A stretch of DNA of 64,000 bases from JAUNSR01 sp036655355 (GCA_036655355.1 JAVVQG010000017.1:21076-85075), one strand, 5' to 3'; shown: positions 37,461 through 47,483, counted from the first letter of the stretch. Notes: a model not told the origin generated them from the letters alone. Made by a program: numbers and translations.

Positions 37461-38614
37461 ATTATTTCTTCATTTTTCAATAATGAATGGAATATTGAAT
37501 ACATCTGCTTGTAATAATTTTCAAGGCTAAATCGCGATTTAATTGTATCTGCTGTTTTATATGATCTACATGAAATTTCCTCCATGGTAAACAACTCTGA
37601 TTTTCGAATAACTTCATTTACCCCTGCGATACTCACTTCTGACATGATTAGACCACACGATTCGATACCTTCAAAAGAAGCATAAGAAGAAACCAATGGA
37701 ATAACACCATGATACATAGCTGTAAGTACTGATCCCGGAGTACCACCTTCACTCACAGATGGATAAATAATAAATGCTGTTTTAAGAAATATTTCGCGGA
37801 GTTGAGGACCATTTGCATCGAGAAAACCATAAATATGAATATTCTCAAATTCATTGAATCGACACATAAGTTGATCCTTAAAGTCAGCATCAATCGGTCC
37901 AACTACATGCAATGTTAAATCTGTTCTTTTTGAAAAATAATCAAGGACCAAATCAAGTCCTTTTAGAACAGAGCCGTATCCCCCAAACCATAAATAATGA
38001 CTCTTTATCGTATTTGCCACCTTGCTCTCTATATCAAAAAGTTGTGGAGAAATGATTGATTGGTCAATCGTCACAATTTTCTTTTGAAGATTTTCGGGGT
38101 ATGTATCTTTGGTATAAGCACTTCCTATCTGAATAATCAAATCCGCCAATTCTGCACTCTCATGCTTTTCCACAAGTCTTGAGTAAGACAGTTTTATATC
38201 ATATTTGTTATTTACAAAATTCGTTCTACTTATAATCTGTGAATTCTGATGTTTATAATAAGCTCCGGTTGCATAATAAATCTTATATGCCCGAGGATGT
38301 CGCTTAATCATTCTCTCGAAATTCGGTTCAATTCCGAAGATAATATCAAAAGAGTTGTCAATGGTCTGTTGAGATGAATAATCACAAAAACACCCCCCTT
38401 TCCCTAACTCCTCAAACACCTGTTTAAGAGCTAATGTTTCTCTCCTGTTTTGATGCGTATTCATGTAAAACGGGTCAAAAGAACGGTAAAAAGGTTCAAT
38501 TAAATAAGAAATATAAATTGATGGATTCTTTCTTGTCTTGTAATGTTTTTTTGAGAACAAATGGAAATTCACATAACTCAAAACATGCAATATAAAGTTC
38601 AACATTTTATCCAT
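37454..38614 (-). CDS. Glycosyltransferase family 4-like
   Basis: This 386-residue protein has a C-terminal GT4 pattern (FIIYPSVSEGGTPGSVLTAMYHG; VSSYASFEGIESCGLI). The N-terminal half lacks the usual glycine loop and has a long insert, so it is a diverged member. It overlaps wzx by 16 bp and wzy by 7 bp. A start at the second Met (38605) is also possible. Its sugar is unknown. Confidence 0.8.
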   Translation of the reverse strand: MDKMLNFILHVLSYVNFHLFSKKHYKTRKNPSIYISYLIEPFYRSFDPFYMNTHQNRRETLALKQVFEELGKGGCFCDYSSQQTIDNSFDIIFGIEPNFERMIKRHPRAYKIYYATGAYYKHQNSQIISRTNFVNNKYDIKLSYSRLVEKHESAELADLIIQIGSAYTKDTYPENLQKKIVTIDQSIISPQLFDIESKVANTIKSHYLWFGGYGSVLKGLDLVLDYFSKRTDLTLHVVGPIDADFKDQLMCRFNEFENIHIYGFLDANGPQLREIFLKTAFIIYPSVSEGGTPGSVLTAMYHGVIPLVSSYASFEGIESCGLIMSEVSIAGVNEVIRKSELFTMEEISCRSYKTADTIKSRFSLENYYKQMYSIFHSLLKNEEIIC

Positions 38615-39951
38615 ATACCCTTTTTATTATTCATAATCTGATAAAATTGTATCGGAGCGATTATGAAACCTGAAATGTTTGATATGATTCCAGCAATTAT
38701 TACACTTATTAATCCAATTTCAAAAAATGAATTCATTATATATACCAAACCAATAAACAACAATGGAGTGACAAAGCACATCATATATTGAATTTTCAAT
38801 GCTCCTATCCCATTGATAGCAGATACATATAATGCTGTTATCATAGATGTTACACTAAATACAAAACTCCAGAAAGAAACATTTAACGGAATAAGTATTT
38901 CTCCTTCTCCAAGCCAAAAGCGGTATGCGAAAGATGAACAGAAGAACATTAGTAATGCTAAAACGAAAAGGAAACTATACATTTTCAGATAAACGTTAAC
39001 CTCGGATTTAATCCATCTAAAATCCTTCTTTATATAAGCATCTGTTACAGCCGACCAAAAAGGCGTTAATATGATCGTAAATAAAATGTTAGGTATGGAA
39101 AAATATTTATATGATAAATTATAGACTACAACATCATCGGAAGAGAAATAATGACTAATCAGAATACTCGAACTCTGATATTGTATTAAGCCGGCAATCT
39201 GAATCACAAAAAAGCGTAGGCTCACCGCAAAAAGATTCTTGCATAATTTTATATCAACAGCATTAAATTGTGGAGTATACTTCCTAAACTTCACTCTGAA
39301 CAATATAACATTGAATAATAATAAAACGATCAAAGGGATTCCGCACAATACAAAACTCAACTTTATCAATCCCCCCTCATGCACATTGATAAGAAAATAA
39401 ACTCCTATTAATGAGAACAATTGAATAAAAAATTCAATCATCCCGATATAATACGGCTTCTGGAAAGAATTACATAATGTGTAAACCACTTTCAGTATAA
39501 ACTGAAAACAGAAAAACAAAAGAATTAAGATAACCAATGTGGGCAAGTCTTCAGTTTCAGTAGAAATATGAAATAATTTATACCAATTTATATATCCATA
39601 TACAAACGTAAATAGTAGACTAAGGGTCCCGAAAATAATTATCATCAAGGCATACATCGTACTAATATACCGTCGAGATGCCTCAATATCATTTAATGCC
39701 AATGATTCTGTGAGTTTATTCCGCAACCCATTGCTTAATCCGAAATCAAAAAAAGAACTCCATGCAATCAGCGAACTGACTGTAAGCCATACGCCATATT
39801 GAGTAGCATCTATTAACGTTAAAATTAAAGGTACCAGCATGAAATTAATCAATAGACTTCCACCTTTGAAAATCAACGAGAATAAAGAATTTACTCTGGA
39901 ACGATTGGATCGGTCAATATTCTTTGAAAAAACTCCACTTAAAATTCTCAT
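38599..39951 (-). CDS. Repeat-unit flippase (Wzx-like, MATE/MVF superfamily)
   Basis: This 450-residue protein has about 12 to 14 membrane helices and a charged N-terminus. The pattern SLIFKGGSLLINFMLVPLILTLIDATQYGVWLT is that of polysaccharide flippases, split here as a Lys/Gly-rich start and an YGVW segment. It moves undecaprenyl-linked repeat units across the inner membrane. First of the tightly packed genes after wza-wzc. Function is inferred from topology and context. Confidence 0.88.
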   Translation of the reverse strand: MRILSGVFSKNIDRSNRSRVNSLFSLIFKGGSLLINFMLVPLILTLIDATQYGVWLTVSSLIAWSSFFDFGLSNGLRNKLTESLALNDIEASRRYISTMYALMIIIFGTLSLLFTFVYGYINWYKLFHISTETEDLPTLVILILLFFCFQFILKVVYTLCNSFQKPYYIGMIEFFIQLFSLIGVYFLINVHEGGLIKLSFVLCGIPLIVLLLFNVILFRVKFRKYTPQFNAVDIKLCKNLFAVSLRFFVIQIAGLIQYQSSSILISHYFSSDDVVVYNLSYKYFSIPNILFTIILTPFWSAVTDAYIKKDFRWIKSEVNVYLKMYSFLFVLALLMFFCSSFAYRFWLGEGEILIPLNVSFWSFVFSVTSMITALYVSAINGIGALKIQYMMCFVTPLLFIGLVYIMNSFFEIGLISVIIAGIISNISGFIIAPIQFYQIMNNKKGIWIKC

Positions 39952-39966
39952 CTAGAAACCACATTT

Positions 39967-42264
39967 CTAATTTTTCCCGTAACCATATCCATACCCCTGT
40001 TTTCCGTCAGTTCCATTTATAACAAAAGAAACTTTTTTCAACTTACCTTCTTCGGCTATTTTGTGGGCAAATGCGATATTATCCTTTTTCGAATACTTCG
40101 CTCTGCAAACGTACAAAGTAGCATCACTAATACGGTTTAAGGCAAAAGTGTCCGCAATAATCCCTACCGGAGCCGTATCGACAATTATATAGTCGTATTT
40201 CGTTCTGAGATAGTTGAACATATCATCTAAACGTTCCGACAATAATAATTCAGATGGATTAGGAGGAATCGGACCAGCTGTAATAATATCTAATTTCCCA
40301 CATAAACTAGAATGAATCGTTATCTGATCGGGAGACAAATCTGTGGATGCTAAATAATTTGTGATTCCTTTTTGTGAATCCTCCATATCCAAGTAATCCA
40401 CCAGTTTCGGGTTCCTAATATCCAAGCCAACCAATACGACTTTTTTCTTCAACAAAGAGAGTGAAAGAGCAAAATTTATTGAAAAGAAAGATTTTCCTTC
40501 TCCACTTACCGTTGATGTAATTAAGATCACTTTTTCTTCTTTCTTATTAAGAATAAAATGGATATTTGTTCTTATCAGTTTGAATAATTCTACTATTGAA
40601 GATGTATCCCCTTCTTTTACAACGATATGTTCCTTTGACTTATTCTGACAGATTTCACCTAATACGGGTAAGTTAGTAAGTCTCTCTAAATCTTGTTTCG
40701 ATTGTAATTCAACATTGACACTATCTAATATATAAATCACACATACAGGCAAGAATACACCTAATAAAAGGGCAAGCCCGATAATCATCTTTTTGTTGGG
40801 CGAGATGGGTTTATTATTCCTATAGGCAGCATCAATAATTTTTGCTTTCGGAGCCGTTACTGCAAGCGTTAATGAATTCTCCTCTCTCTTTTCCATTAAA
40901 AAAATCACGAGTTGTTCCTTGATCGCTTGATTCCTTTTTATATCAAGAAACTCTTTCTCTATGGTCGGTGCATCGTTAAAACGACTTAGAAATTTTTCAT
41001 TTTCATGATTTAATTCTTTTTGCTGTATTTGAAGGGCATTTTTTACATTCCCAAGACTTAATACAACATTCGACCGCAATGCATTCAATTGATCATTTAA
41101 CATCAATACCGATGGATTGTGCTCACTCGTTGTACGAAGTAATTTAATCCTCTCTAAAATTGCCTTATTATATTCTTGGATCAATACTAACGAAGATTCA
41201 TCGCTAACACCCAGTGAAATAGGCAACAATTGGTATTTATTCTTATTGTCGAATAAATAAGATTCAATATCGCTTAGAATTGCTATTTGAGCGCTTATCT
41301 CAACCAACTTGGTCTGAATCTCCTTGTTCTGTTCTAAAAGAGCTTTCGATTCAATTTCTAAATTAAAAATGTTATTGTTCTTTTTATATTTCTCAATCTC
41401 ATTTTCGGCAGCAGCTAATTCTGCCCCCATTAAATCCAAGCGATTCTTAATAAAAACAGCGGTATTCTGTGAAACAAGATTTTTCTCAATGAGCGCATCC
41501 TCATTATAGAGTTGTATGATTCTATCAAGAATAGCACGACCTTTCTCGAAGTTCCCCTCTCCTACAGAAAGAGATATTACGTTGGCTTTTTTACTTGCAA
41601 GTCCAAAATTCACTTTTCTCAAATAATTTTCCGTAGCAACATCAATTGGCGAAACAATTATTTCATATGATGAAACTACTTTCTTAAAGTGATCGGTCGT
41701 TGACAATTTAAAATGGCCATAGTCTGTATCCATTTCTAATGGCAACTGCACTTTTCTATACTTTCCCAGAGTCTCACCATCGGAATCCTCGATCTTAACA
41801 TCGAACGTTTCGTCTGAATTCTTATCTAATTTGAATGACAACTCCGTTTGAAGTGTATCAGCTATTTGGGAAGCAAAATCCAAGAGAAAGGCTTTATCTT
41901 CATATTTATCTGTCCGTTTTACCAAATATTTCACTTCAGTATAATCGGTGTATAACTTAAGATCTTTGACTGCCTGCCGCATGATCGTATAAGAAGAGAT
42001 AACATGAAGTTCGTCTTGAACATCCAAAGCACCTCCCATTCCAAAACTAAAGTTTTTCAAAGCAGAAATACCCTTGTTCGATTTAGCATCGTCGTCTTTT
42101 ATTAAGACATTCGCATTTATCTGATAAATAGGTTCTGTTGTTTTCAGATAAACCAGAGCAAACCCAACACAACACACGATTGATAGAATAAACCATTTCC
42201 ATTCTTTCAGGTATCTCAAGGCAATCTCTTTTATATCAATCATTTCATCTTTATTCTTTGGCAT
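39967..42264 (-). CDS. wzc: Wzc-like chain-length determinant and tyrosine kinase
   Basis: This 765-residue inner-membrane co-polymerase controls polymer length and links to Wza. The N-terminal Wzz domain has a membrane helix at about 24-42; a long coiled-coil periplasmic region follows, then a second helix near 505-525. The cytoplasmic BY-kinase domain has Walker A TSTVSGEGKS, Walker A' VVLVGLDIRNPK and Walker B YDYIIVDTAP. The C-terminal tail ends in a short Tyr cluster (YGYGYG), the expected autophosphorylation site, fewer than in E. coli Wzc. It lies 5 bp after wza. Confidence 0.92.
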   Translation of the reverse strand: MPKNKDEMIDIKEIALRYLKEWKWFILSIVCCVGFALVYLKTTEPIYQINANVLIKDDDAKSNKGISALKNFSFGMGGALDVQDELHVISSYTIMRQAVKDLKLYTDYTEVKYLVKRTDKYEDKAFLLDFASQIADTLQTELSFKLDKNSDETFDVKIEDSDGETLGKYRKVQLPLEMDTDYGHFKLSTTDHFKKVVSSYEIIVSPIDVATENYLRKVNFGLASKKANVISLSVGEGNFEKGRAILDRIIQLYNEDALIEKNLVSQNTAVFIKNRLDLMGAELAAAENEIEKYKKNNNIFNLEIESKALLEQNKEIQTKLVEISAQIAILSDIESYLFDNKNKYQLLPISLGVSDESSLVLIQEYNKAILERIKLLRTTSEHNPSVLMLNDQLNALRSNVVLSLGNVKNALQIQQKELNHENEKFLSRFNDAPTIEKEFLDIKRNQAIKEQLVIFLMEKREENSLTLAVTAPKAKIIDAAYRNNKPISPNKKMIIGLALLLGVFLPVCVIYILDSVNVELQSKQDLERLTNLPVLGEICQNKSKEHIVVKEGDTSSIVELFKLIRTNIHFILNKKEEKVILITSTVSGEGKSFFSINFALSLSLLKKKVVLVGLDIRNPKLVDYLDMEDSQKGITNYLASTDLSPDQITIHSSLCGKLDIITAGPIPPNPSELLLSERLDDMFNYLRTKYDYIIVDTAPVGIIADTFALNRISDATLYVCRAKYSKKDNIAFAHKIAEEGKLKKVSFVINGTDGKQGYGYGYGKN

Positions 42265-42269
42265 AGCTC

Positions 42270-43094
42270 TTATTTTACAAGTAAAGCAATTAGTAATGAA
42301 GCAATCACAGAAACCGTACTTACGATCGCAGAAAACAGCGATACGTTAAACTGATCGGTCTGACTATAGCGGGAGTTCTTCTTCTTCGGATCATTCGGTT
42401 CCACATAAACCACGTCGTTTTGTTGAAGATAATAGTAAGGAGATGTAAACAAGTCACTCCGTGTGAGATCATACCGATGAAACTCTTTTCGTCCATTATT
42501 ATCTCGAATCAACAGCACATTCCTTCTTTCTCCTTGAATCGTTAAATCACCGGCATGACTTAATGCGTCCAGAATCGATATCCGATCGTTTGGCATGGTA
42601 AAGCTTCCGGGCTTATTAACCTCACCTAGTACGGAAATACGATAATTCAGAATCTGAATATTTACGATCGGGTCATTCACGTACGCTGAGATCAATCCTT
42701 CCAAATATTTTATACACTCTTGTTTTGTAAGACCACCCACTTTCAGTTCACCCAGAACAGGAAACTGAATCGTACCGTTCGCACCCACCAAATAGGTCTG
42801 AAGACTCTGCGTAAAGGAAAGTTGTTTTTCACCCGGTGTAAGGAAAGAAAGCGCCGGAAGGTTGAAAGCAGCCACCGAATTTGGATCGACAGCCGTAACA
42901 GTAATGCCAAGCATATCATCGGGAACAATCCGGGGAGAATAGTTGGATACATTTTCACCGATTAACTGTTGCACATTCGGCTGATCTAGGTTATTGAAAT
43001 ATCCTACGTCTTTTGTACTTCTGCAAGAACTGATAAGCAATGAAGAGGTAAGCAATAATGCAAAGGTTAAGGATCTGGATTTTATAGCACTCAT
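42270..43094 (-). CDS. wza: Wza-like polysaccharide export lipoprotein
   Basis: This 274-residue protein has a signal peptide with lipobox LISSC (Cys24), a Poly_export domain (about 45-150), an SLBB-type domain (ISVLGEVNKPGSFTMPNDRISILDAL, given here only as landmark ISVLGEVNKPG) and a C-terminal hydrophobic helix (about 250-272). It forms the outer-membrane exit for the polysaccharide with Wzc. First gene of the cluster, so the promoter should lie in the 364-bp region upstream. Confidence 0.9.
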   Translation of the reverse strand: MSAIKSRSLTFALLLTSSLLISSCRSTKDVGYFNNLDQPNVQQLIGENVSNYSPRIVPDDMLGITVTAVDPNSVAAFNLPALSFLTPGEKQLSFTQSLQTYLVGANGTIQFPVLGELKVGGLTKQECIKYLEGLISAYVNDPIVNIQILNYRISVLGEVNKPGSFTMPNDRISILDALSHAGDLTIQGERRNVLLIRDNNGRKEFHRYDLTRSDLFTSPYYYLQQNDVVYVEPNDPKKKNSRYSQTDQFNVSLFSAIVSTVSVIASLLIALLVK

Positions 43095-43458
43095 GTTAAT
43101 ATTTATTTTCTACTTCTATTATAACTCACACATGGAATAATTATTGTGTGGTCGTCAAACAATTTGGAGATTCTCTATTTCAAATTACAACGAGGAACAA
43201 ATATAAACCAAATATTAATTTTAACACATATTACAAAGTCAATATCACAGAACGATTCAGATAAGTCCCACATAATTCGATGGTAAGATTTCCGGTTCTC
43301 CTACCGAGCGGATGTTTTTCCGGAGTGTAATAGGTACGCGTAGGAGACGCAATGCGCACTTTTCCCCTGTAAACCCCGAATTTTTTAAAAAAAATCACCA
43401 CATTTGCAGATTGAAATTCATCTTAAATACATTAATTATCCAAAAGCGAGAATTATAA
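43095..43458. other. Divergent intergenic region, capsule operon / lpxD
   Basis: This 364-bp spacer holds a likely -7 element for the capsule operon and otherwise no recognisable gene. No UpxY-type antiterminator gene precedes the operon. The part near lpxD is GC-richer, but no exact promoter was found there. Confidence 0.6.
43199..43206 (-). promoter_or_regulatory. -7 element for the polysaccharide operon
   Basis: The minus strand reads TATATTTG (TAnnTTTG). It would give a leader of about 100 nt before wza. The -33 box is not at the standard distance. Confidence 0.45.
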
Positions 43459-44499
43459 ATGGAATTTACTGCACAGCAAATCGCTGATTTCCTGAATGGC
43501 GAAATCATTGGCGATCCCACCGTCAAGGTGAATAACGTATCAAAAATCGAAGAAGGACAACCTTCTACTCTTTCGTTCCTCGCTAATCCAAAATATACTC
43601 ATTATATCTACTCCACTAATGCTAGTATTGTATTGGTGAATCGCGATTTCATTCCCGAATCTGAAATCCGGGCAACTCTGATCAAGGTAGACAATGCCTA
43701 TTCTTGCATTGCCATGCTTCTTAATATGGTTGATCAGGCCCGTCCAAAACGTTCGGGAGTGGAGGAAAACGTACATCTCGATAAATCCGTTACACTTCCA
43801 GAGCAGCATTATATAGGAGCCTTCGCATATATCAGCGCCGGGGTTACGCTTGGCAATAATGTCAAGATATACCCGCAGGTTTATATTGGAGACAATGTGA
43901 AGATCGGGGATAATGTAACATTGCATCCGGGAGTAAAAATCTATCATGATTGCATCATCGGTAATAACTGCACCATCCATGCAGGTTCTGTTTTGGGTGC
44001 GGATGGATTCGGATTTGCTCCTACGGAGAGTGGATATCAGAAAATTTCGCAGATCGGGAACGTAGTACTTGAAGATTACGTAGAGATTGGTGCGAATGCT
44101 ACGATAGACCGTGCAACAATGGGCTCAACGATTATCCGCCAGGGTGTAAAACTAGACAACCTGGTACAGATTGCACACAACGTTGAAATCGGCAAAAACA
44201 CAGTAATGGCTGCTCAAGTAGGTATTGCAGGCTCTACAAAAGTGGGCGAACAGTGTATGTTCGGCGGACAAGTTGGCGTAGCAGGCCACATCTCTATCGG
44301 CGACAATGTAAATATCGGTGCCCAATCAGGCATTCCGAATAATGTTGTCGGAAACCAAAGCATCATGGGATATCCCGCTCAGCCGGCACGTGATTTTGCC
44401 CGTCAGACTGTGATGATAAAAAAATTGCCTGAATTAAATCAGACGATTGCTAAGCTGACAAAAGAACTTGAATCATTGAAGAAAAAAATAAACGAGTAA
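43459..44499 (+). CDS. lpxD: UDP-3-O-acyl-glucosamine N-acyltransferase
   Basis: LpxD (346 aa) adds the N-linked acyl chain in lipid A synthesis. N-terminal uridine-binding domain (1-100), then many hexapeptide repeats of a left-handed beta helix with the catalytic His in QIAHNVEIG, and a C-terminal helix. It is 4 bp before lpxC-fabZ, the standard Bacteroidota order. Confidence 0.97.
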   Translation: MEFTAQQIADFLNGEIIGDPTVKVNNVSKIEEGQPSTLSFLANPKYTHYIYSTNASIVLVNRDFIPESEIRATLIKVDNAYSCIAMLLNMVDQARPKRSGVEENVHLDKSVTLPEQHYIGAFAYISAGVTLGNNVKIYPQVYIGDNVKIGDNVTLHPGVKIYHDCIIGNNCTIHAGSVLGADGFGFAPTESGYQKISQIGNVVLEDYVEIGANATIDRATMGSTIIRQGVKLDNLVQIAHNVEIGKNTVMAAQVGIAGSTKVGEQCMFGGQVGVAGHISIGDNVNIGAQSGIPNNVVGNQSIMGYPAQPARDFARQTVMIKKLPELNQTIAKLTKELESLKKKINE

Positions 44500-44503
44500 T
44501 CTA

Positions 44504-45892
44504 ATGACACACCAAAAAACTCTTAAGAACGGTTTTTCTCTTTCCGGAAAGGGGCTACATACAGGACTTGATATTACTGTAACTTTTAAACCGGCTCCGG
44601 AAAATCACGGCTATAAAATTAAACGTGTAGATTTGGAGGGTGAACCCGTTATTGATGCTGTAGCAGACAACGTTACTGAAACTCAGCGCGGTACTGTGGT
44701 TGGTAAAAAAGATGTTTTCGTAAGTACGATCGAACATGCGATGGCGGCGCTTTATGCTGCTGATATTGACAACTGTTTAATTGAAGTGAATGCTCCTGAG
44801 TTCCCAATCCTTGACGGAAGTTCAATCTTCTATGTTGAAGAGATTGAAAAAGCAGGTATTGAAGAACAGCATGCCGAACGCGAATATTTCATTATCAAGA
44901 ATAAGATAGAAGTTAAAGACGAAGAAACCGGTGCTTCTTTACTGATCCTTCCGGATGAGTGTTTCAGCATCAACACGTTAATCTCCTTTAATTCACCGGT
45001 TTTATCAAATCAGTTTGCTACCTTAGATTGTCTTTCTAATTTTAAAGACGAAGTGGCAGCTGCTCGTACATTCGTTTTTGTACGTGAAATCGAACCTCTT
45101 CTTACTCACAATCTTATTAAAGGGGGCGACCTTGACAATGCCATTGTGATATATGATAAAGAAATGCCTCAGGCAGAACTAGACCGTTTGGCCGATTTAA
45201 TGAATGTTTCGCGTAAGACAGCGGATCATTTGGGTTATCTCAATAACAAACCTTTGGTTTTTGATAATGAGCCTGCTCGTCATAAACTATTGGATATTAT
45301 TGGAGATTTAGCCTTGATCGGTAAATTCATCAAAGGACGTGTTATCGCTACTCGTCCGGGACATAAGATCAACAACCAGTTGGCTCGTATGATTCGCAAA
45401 GAGATGAAACGAACAGAAGTTCAGTCGCCGGTATATGATCCTACGAAGGCTCCCGTGATGGATATTAACCGCATCAAGGAACTTCTTCCTCACCGTTATC
45501 CGTTCCAAATGATCGATAAAGTAATCGACATGGAACTAAACAACTACATCGTTGGTGTAAAAAATGTAACAAACAACGAACCGTTCTTCCAGGGACATTT
45601 CCCTCAGGAACCGGTTATGCCTGGTGTTCTTCAGATCGAAGCGATGGCACAATGCGGAGGTTTGCTTGTTTTGAACGCTGTTGATGAGCCTTCGAGCTAC
45701 TCAACTTACTTTATGAAGATTGACAATGTTAAATTCCGCCAGAAAGTGGTTCCGGGTGATACGATCATTTTCCGTATCGCCTTTATGACCGAACTTCGCC
45801 GTGGTTGCGCACTAATGAAAGGTTACGCTTTCGTTGGAGATAAAATCGTGACCGAAGCTGAGTTTATGGCGCAGATTATCAAAAACAAATAA
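44504..45892 (+). CDS. lpxC-fabZ: Bifunctional LpxC deacetylase / FabZ dehydratase
   Basis: A 462-residue fusion typical of Bacteroidota. Residues 1 to about 305 are LpxC, the zinc deacetylase of UDP-3-O-acyl-GlcNAc, with His78 in STIEHAM and the RHKLLDIIGD zinc motif. Residues from about 320 are FabZ, 3-hydroxyacyl-ACP dehydratase, with LLPHRYPFQMID and the GHFPQEPVMPGV catalytic helix. The fusion links lipid A commitment with fatty-acid synthesis. Located between lpxD and lpxA. Confidence 0.97.
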   Translation: MTHQKTLKNGFSLSGKGLHTGLDITVTFKPAPENHGYKIKRVDLEGEPVIDAVADNVTETQRGTVVGKKDVFVSTIEHAMAALYAADIDNCLIEVNAPEFPILDGSSIFYVEEIEKAGIEEQHAEREYFIIKNKIEVKDEETGASLLILPDECFSINTLISFNSPVLSNQFATLDCLSNFKDEVAAARTFVFVREIEPLLTHNLIKGGDLDNAIVIYDKEMPQAELDRLADLMNVSRKTADHLGYLNNKPLVFDNEPARHKLLDIIGDLALIGKFIKGRVIATRPGHKINNQLARMIRKEMKRTEVQSPVYDPTKAPVMDINRIKELLPHRYPFQMIDKVIDMELNNYIVGVKNVTNNEPFFQGHFPQEPVMPGVLQIEAMAQCGGLLVLNAVDEPSSYSTYFMKIDNVKFRQKVVPGDTIIFRIAFMTELRRGCALMKGYAFVGDKIVTEAEFMAQIIKNK

Positions 45893-45901
45893 TAACTTAA
45901 T

Positions 45902-46678
45902 ATGAAACAACCTTTAGCTTACGTACATCCGGACGCGAAAATCGCTAATAACGTAGTGATCGAGCCGTTTGTAACAATTGACAAAAATGTTATCATCGGC
46001 GAAGGCACTATTATCGGTTCGAATGTTACTATCCTTGAAGGAACCCGCATCGGCAAAAACTGTCGTATTTTCCCAGGAGCCGTGATCGGAGCCATTCCAC
46101 AGGACCTGAAATTCCGTGGTGAAGAGACGACTGTAGAGATTGGCGACAATACTACTATCCGCGAATGTGTTACTATCAATCGCGGTACAGCAGCAAAAGG
46201 AAAAACCGTTGTTGGGAACAACTGTTTGATCATGGCTTATTGCCATGTTGCTCATGATACTTTCGTTGGTAATAACGTAATCATGTCTAACGCCGTTCAG
46301 TTGGCCGGCGAGGTAGTGATTGACGATTTTGCGATTGTGGGCGGTGGAGCATTGGTACACCAATTCTGCCACATCGGTTCGCACGTTATGATTCAGGGAG
46401 GTGCCCTAATCAATAAAGATATCCCTCCATATGTAAAAGCGGGCAGAATGCCTATCTCATATGCGGGTATCAATTCGATCGGCCTTCGCAGACGCAACTT
46501 CTCGAATGAGTCTATTCGCGATATCCAGGAAATCTATCGTTACCTGTATCTTTCGGGCTTGAACAATTCGGATGCGATTGAACGCATCGAAGCTGAACTT
46601 CCGGCAACGAAAGAGCGCGATGAGATTATTCTTTTCGTACGTAACTCGCAAAAAGGAATCATTAAGGGTTATATCTAA
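45902..46678 (+). CDS. lpxA: UDP-N-acetylglucosamine acyltransferase
   Basis: LpxA (258 aa) catalyses the first step of lipid A synthesis. Hexapeptide repeats fill residues 1-190, the catalytic His is in YCHVAHDTFVG (about 120-130), and a helical C-terminal domain follows (GLRRRNFS, then LPATKERDE). It is 9 bp after lpxC-fabZ, and a terminator follows. Confidence 0.97.
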   Translation: MKQPLAYVHPDAKIANNVVIEPFVTIDKNVIIGEGTIIGSNVTILEGTRIGKNCRIFPGAVIGAIPQDLKFRGEETTVEIGDNTTIRECVTINRGTAAKGKTVVGNNCLIMAYCHVAHDTFVGNNVIMSNAVQLAGEVVIDDFAIVGGGALVHQFCHIGSHVMIQGGALINKDIPPYVKAGRMPISYAGINSIGLRRRNFSNESIRDIQEIYRYLYLSGLNNSDAIERIEAELPATKERDEIILFVRNSQKGIIKGYI

Positions 46679-46700
46679 TCATAATCCTTCACTCATAATT

Positions 46701-46737
46701 AACGACTGGCCTGATAAACAAGCCAGTCGTTTTTTAT
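46701..46737 (+). terminator. Terminator of the lpx operon
   Basis: ACGACTGGC pairs with GCCAGTCGT, followed by six T. Confidence 0.85.
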
Positions 46738-46931
46738 TCAAAAAAAGTTGCTTTTGATCTAAACCGTATGGTGTTGAAGGTTGTTTAAAATGCAATATTT
46801 CTGAATGATTATTTCATTATCCAACAAGAGGGAAATAATCATTTTTCGTATATTTACATCGCTAAACCTAATCACACAACACGATCTGTGTGGCATTCCG
46901 GTTCAATCAAAAATAATATTAGTCACAAAAT

Positions 46932-47483
46932 ATGGTATACAAATTCTTAATCCTTTCTGACGAAGTTGACAACTTCGGGAGAGAAATCAGCATTGATTCT
47001 GATGCAACATTCCTAGACCTTCAGAATGCTATTCTTGATTCTGTAAATTACTCAAAAGATCAGATCACCTCTTTTTTCATTTGCGATGATGATTGGGAAA
47101 AGAAAACAGAAATCACATTGATTGAGATGGATACTACTACAGAATACGATAATTGGGTGATGGAAGACACTCGTCTGAGCGAATTGCTTGAAGATGAAAA
47201 GCAGAAATTACTTTTTGTATTTGATAATGTTGCCGACCGTTGCTTCTTTATGGAACTTCGTTCAATCGAACCGGGAAAAAGCCTGGATAAAGCCATCTGC
47301 ACAAAATCAGTAGGTGATGCTCCTGTTCAGATTCAGTCTTTCGAAGATTTCAATACCAATGTTGCCGCAGCAGATTTTACAGCAGATCTTTATGGCGACG
47401 AGGAGTTTGACCCTTCAGAAATCGATGAAGAAGGTTTTCAAAATTACTCTGAAGCAGAAGATCCGTTTGCTGAACATTATTAA
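46932..47483 (+). CDS. pRiA4b ORF-3-like protein
   Basis: This 183-residue cytoplasmic protein has an N-terminal domain of the plasmid pRiA4b ORF-3 type (YKFLILSDEVDNFGREI, TFLDLQNAILDSVNY, a SFFICDDDW segment). The C-terminal 50 residues are low-complexity and very acidic (DLYGDEEFDPSEIDEEGF). The biochemical role of the family is unknown. It stands alone between two strong terminators in a 250-bp spacer after lpxA, so it has its own promoter, not clearly visible. Confidence 0.75.
   Translation: MVYKFLILSDEVDNFGREISIDSDATFLDLQNAILDSVNYSKDQITSFFICDDDWEKKTEITLIEMDTTTEYDNWVMEDTRLSELLEDEKQKLLFVFDNVADRCFFMELRSIEPGKSLDKAICTKSVGDAPVQIQSFEDFNTNVAAADFTADLYGDEEFDPSEIDEEGFQNYSEAEDPFAEHY

Noticed and set aside
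43095..43458. Invertible promoter or small RNA upstream of the capsule operon
   Set aside because: I found no matching inverted-repeat pair around the promoter and no strong terminator-like RNA structure; only a weak 6-bp CACACA/TGTGTG stem.
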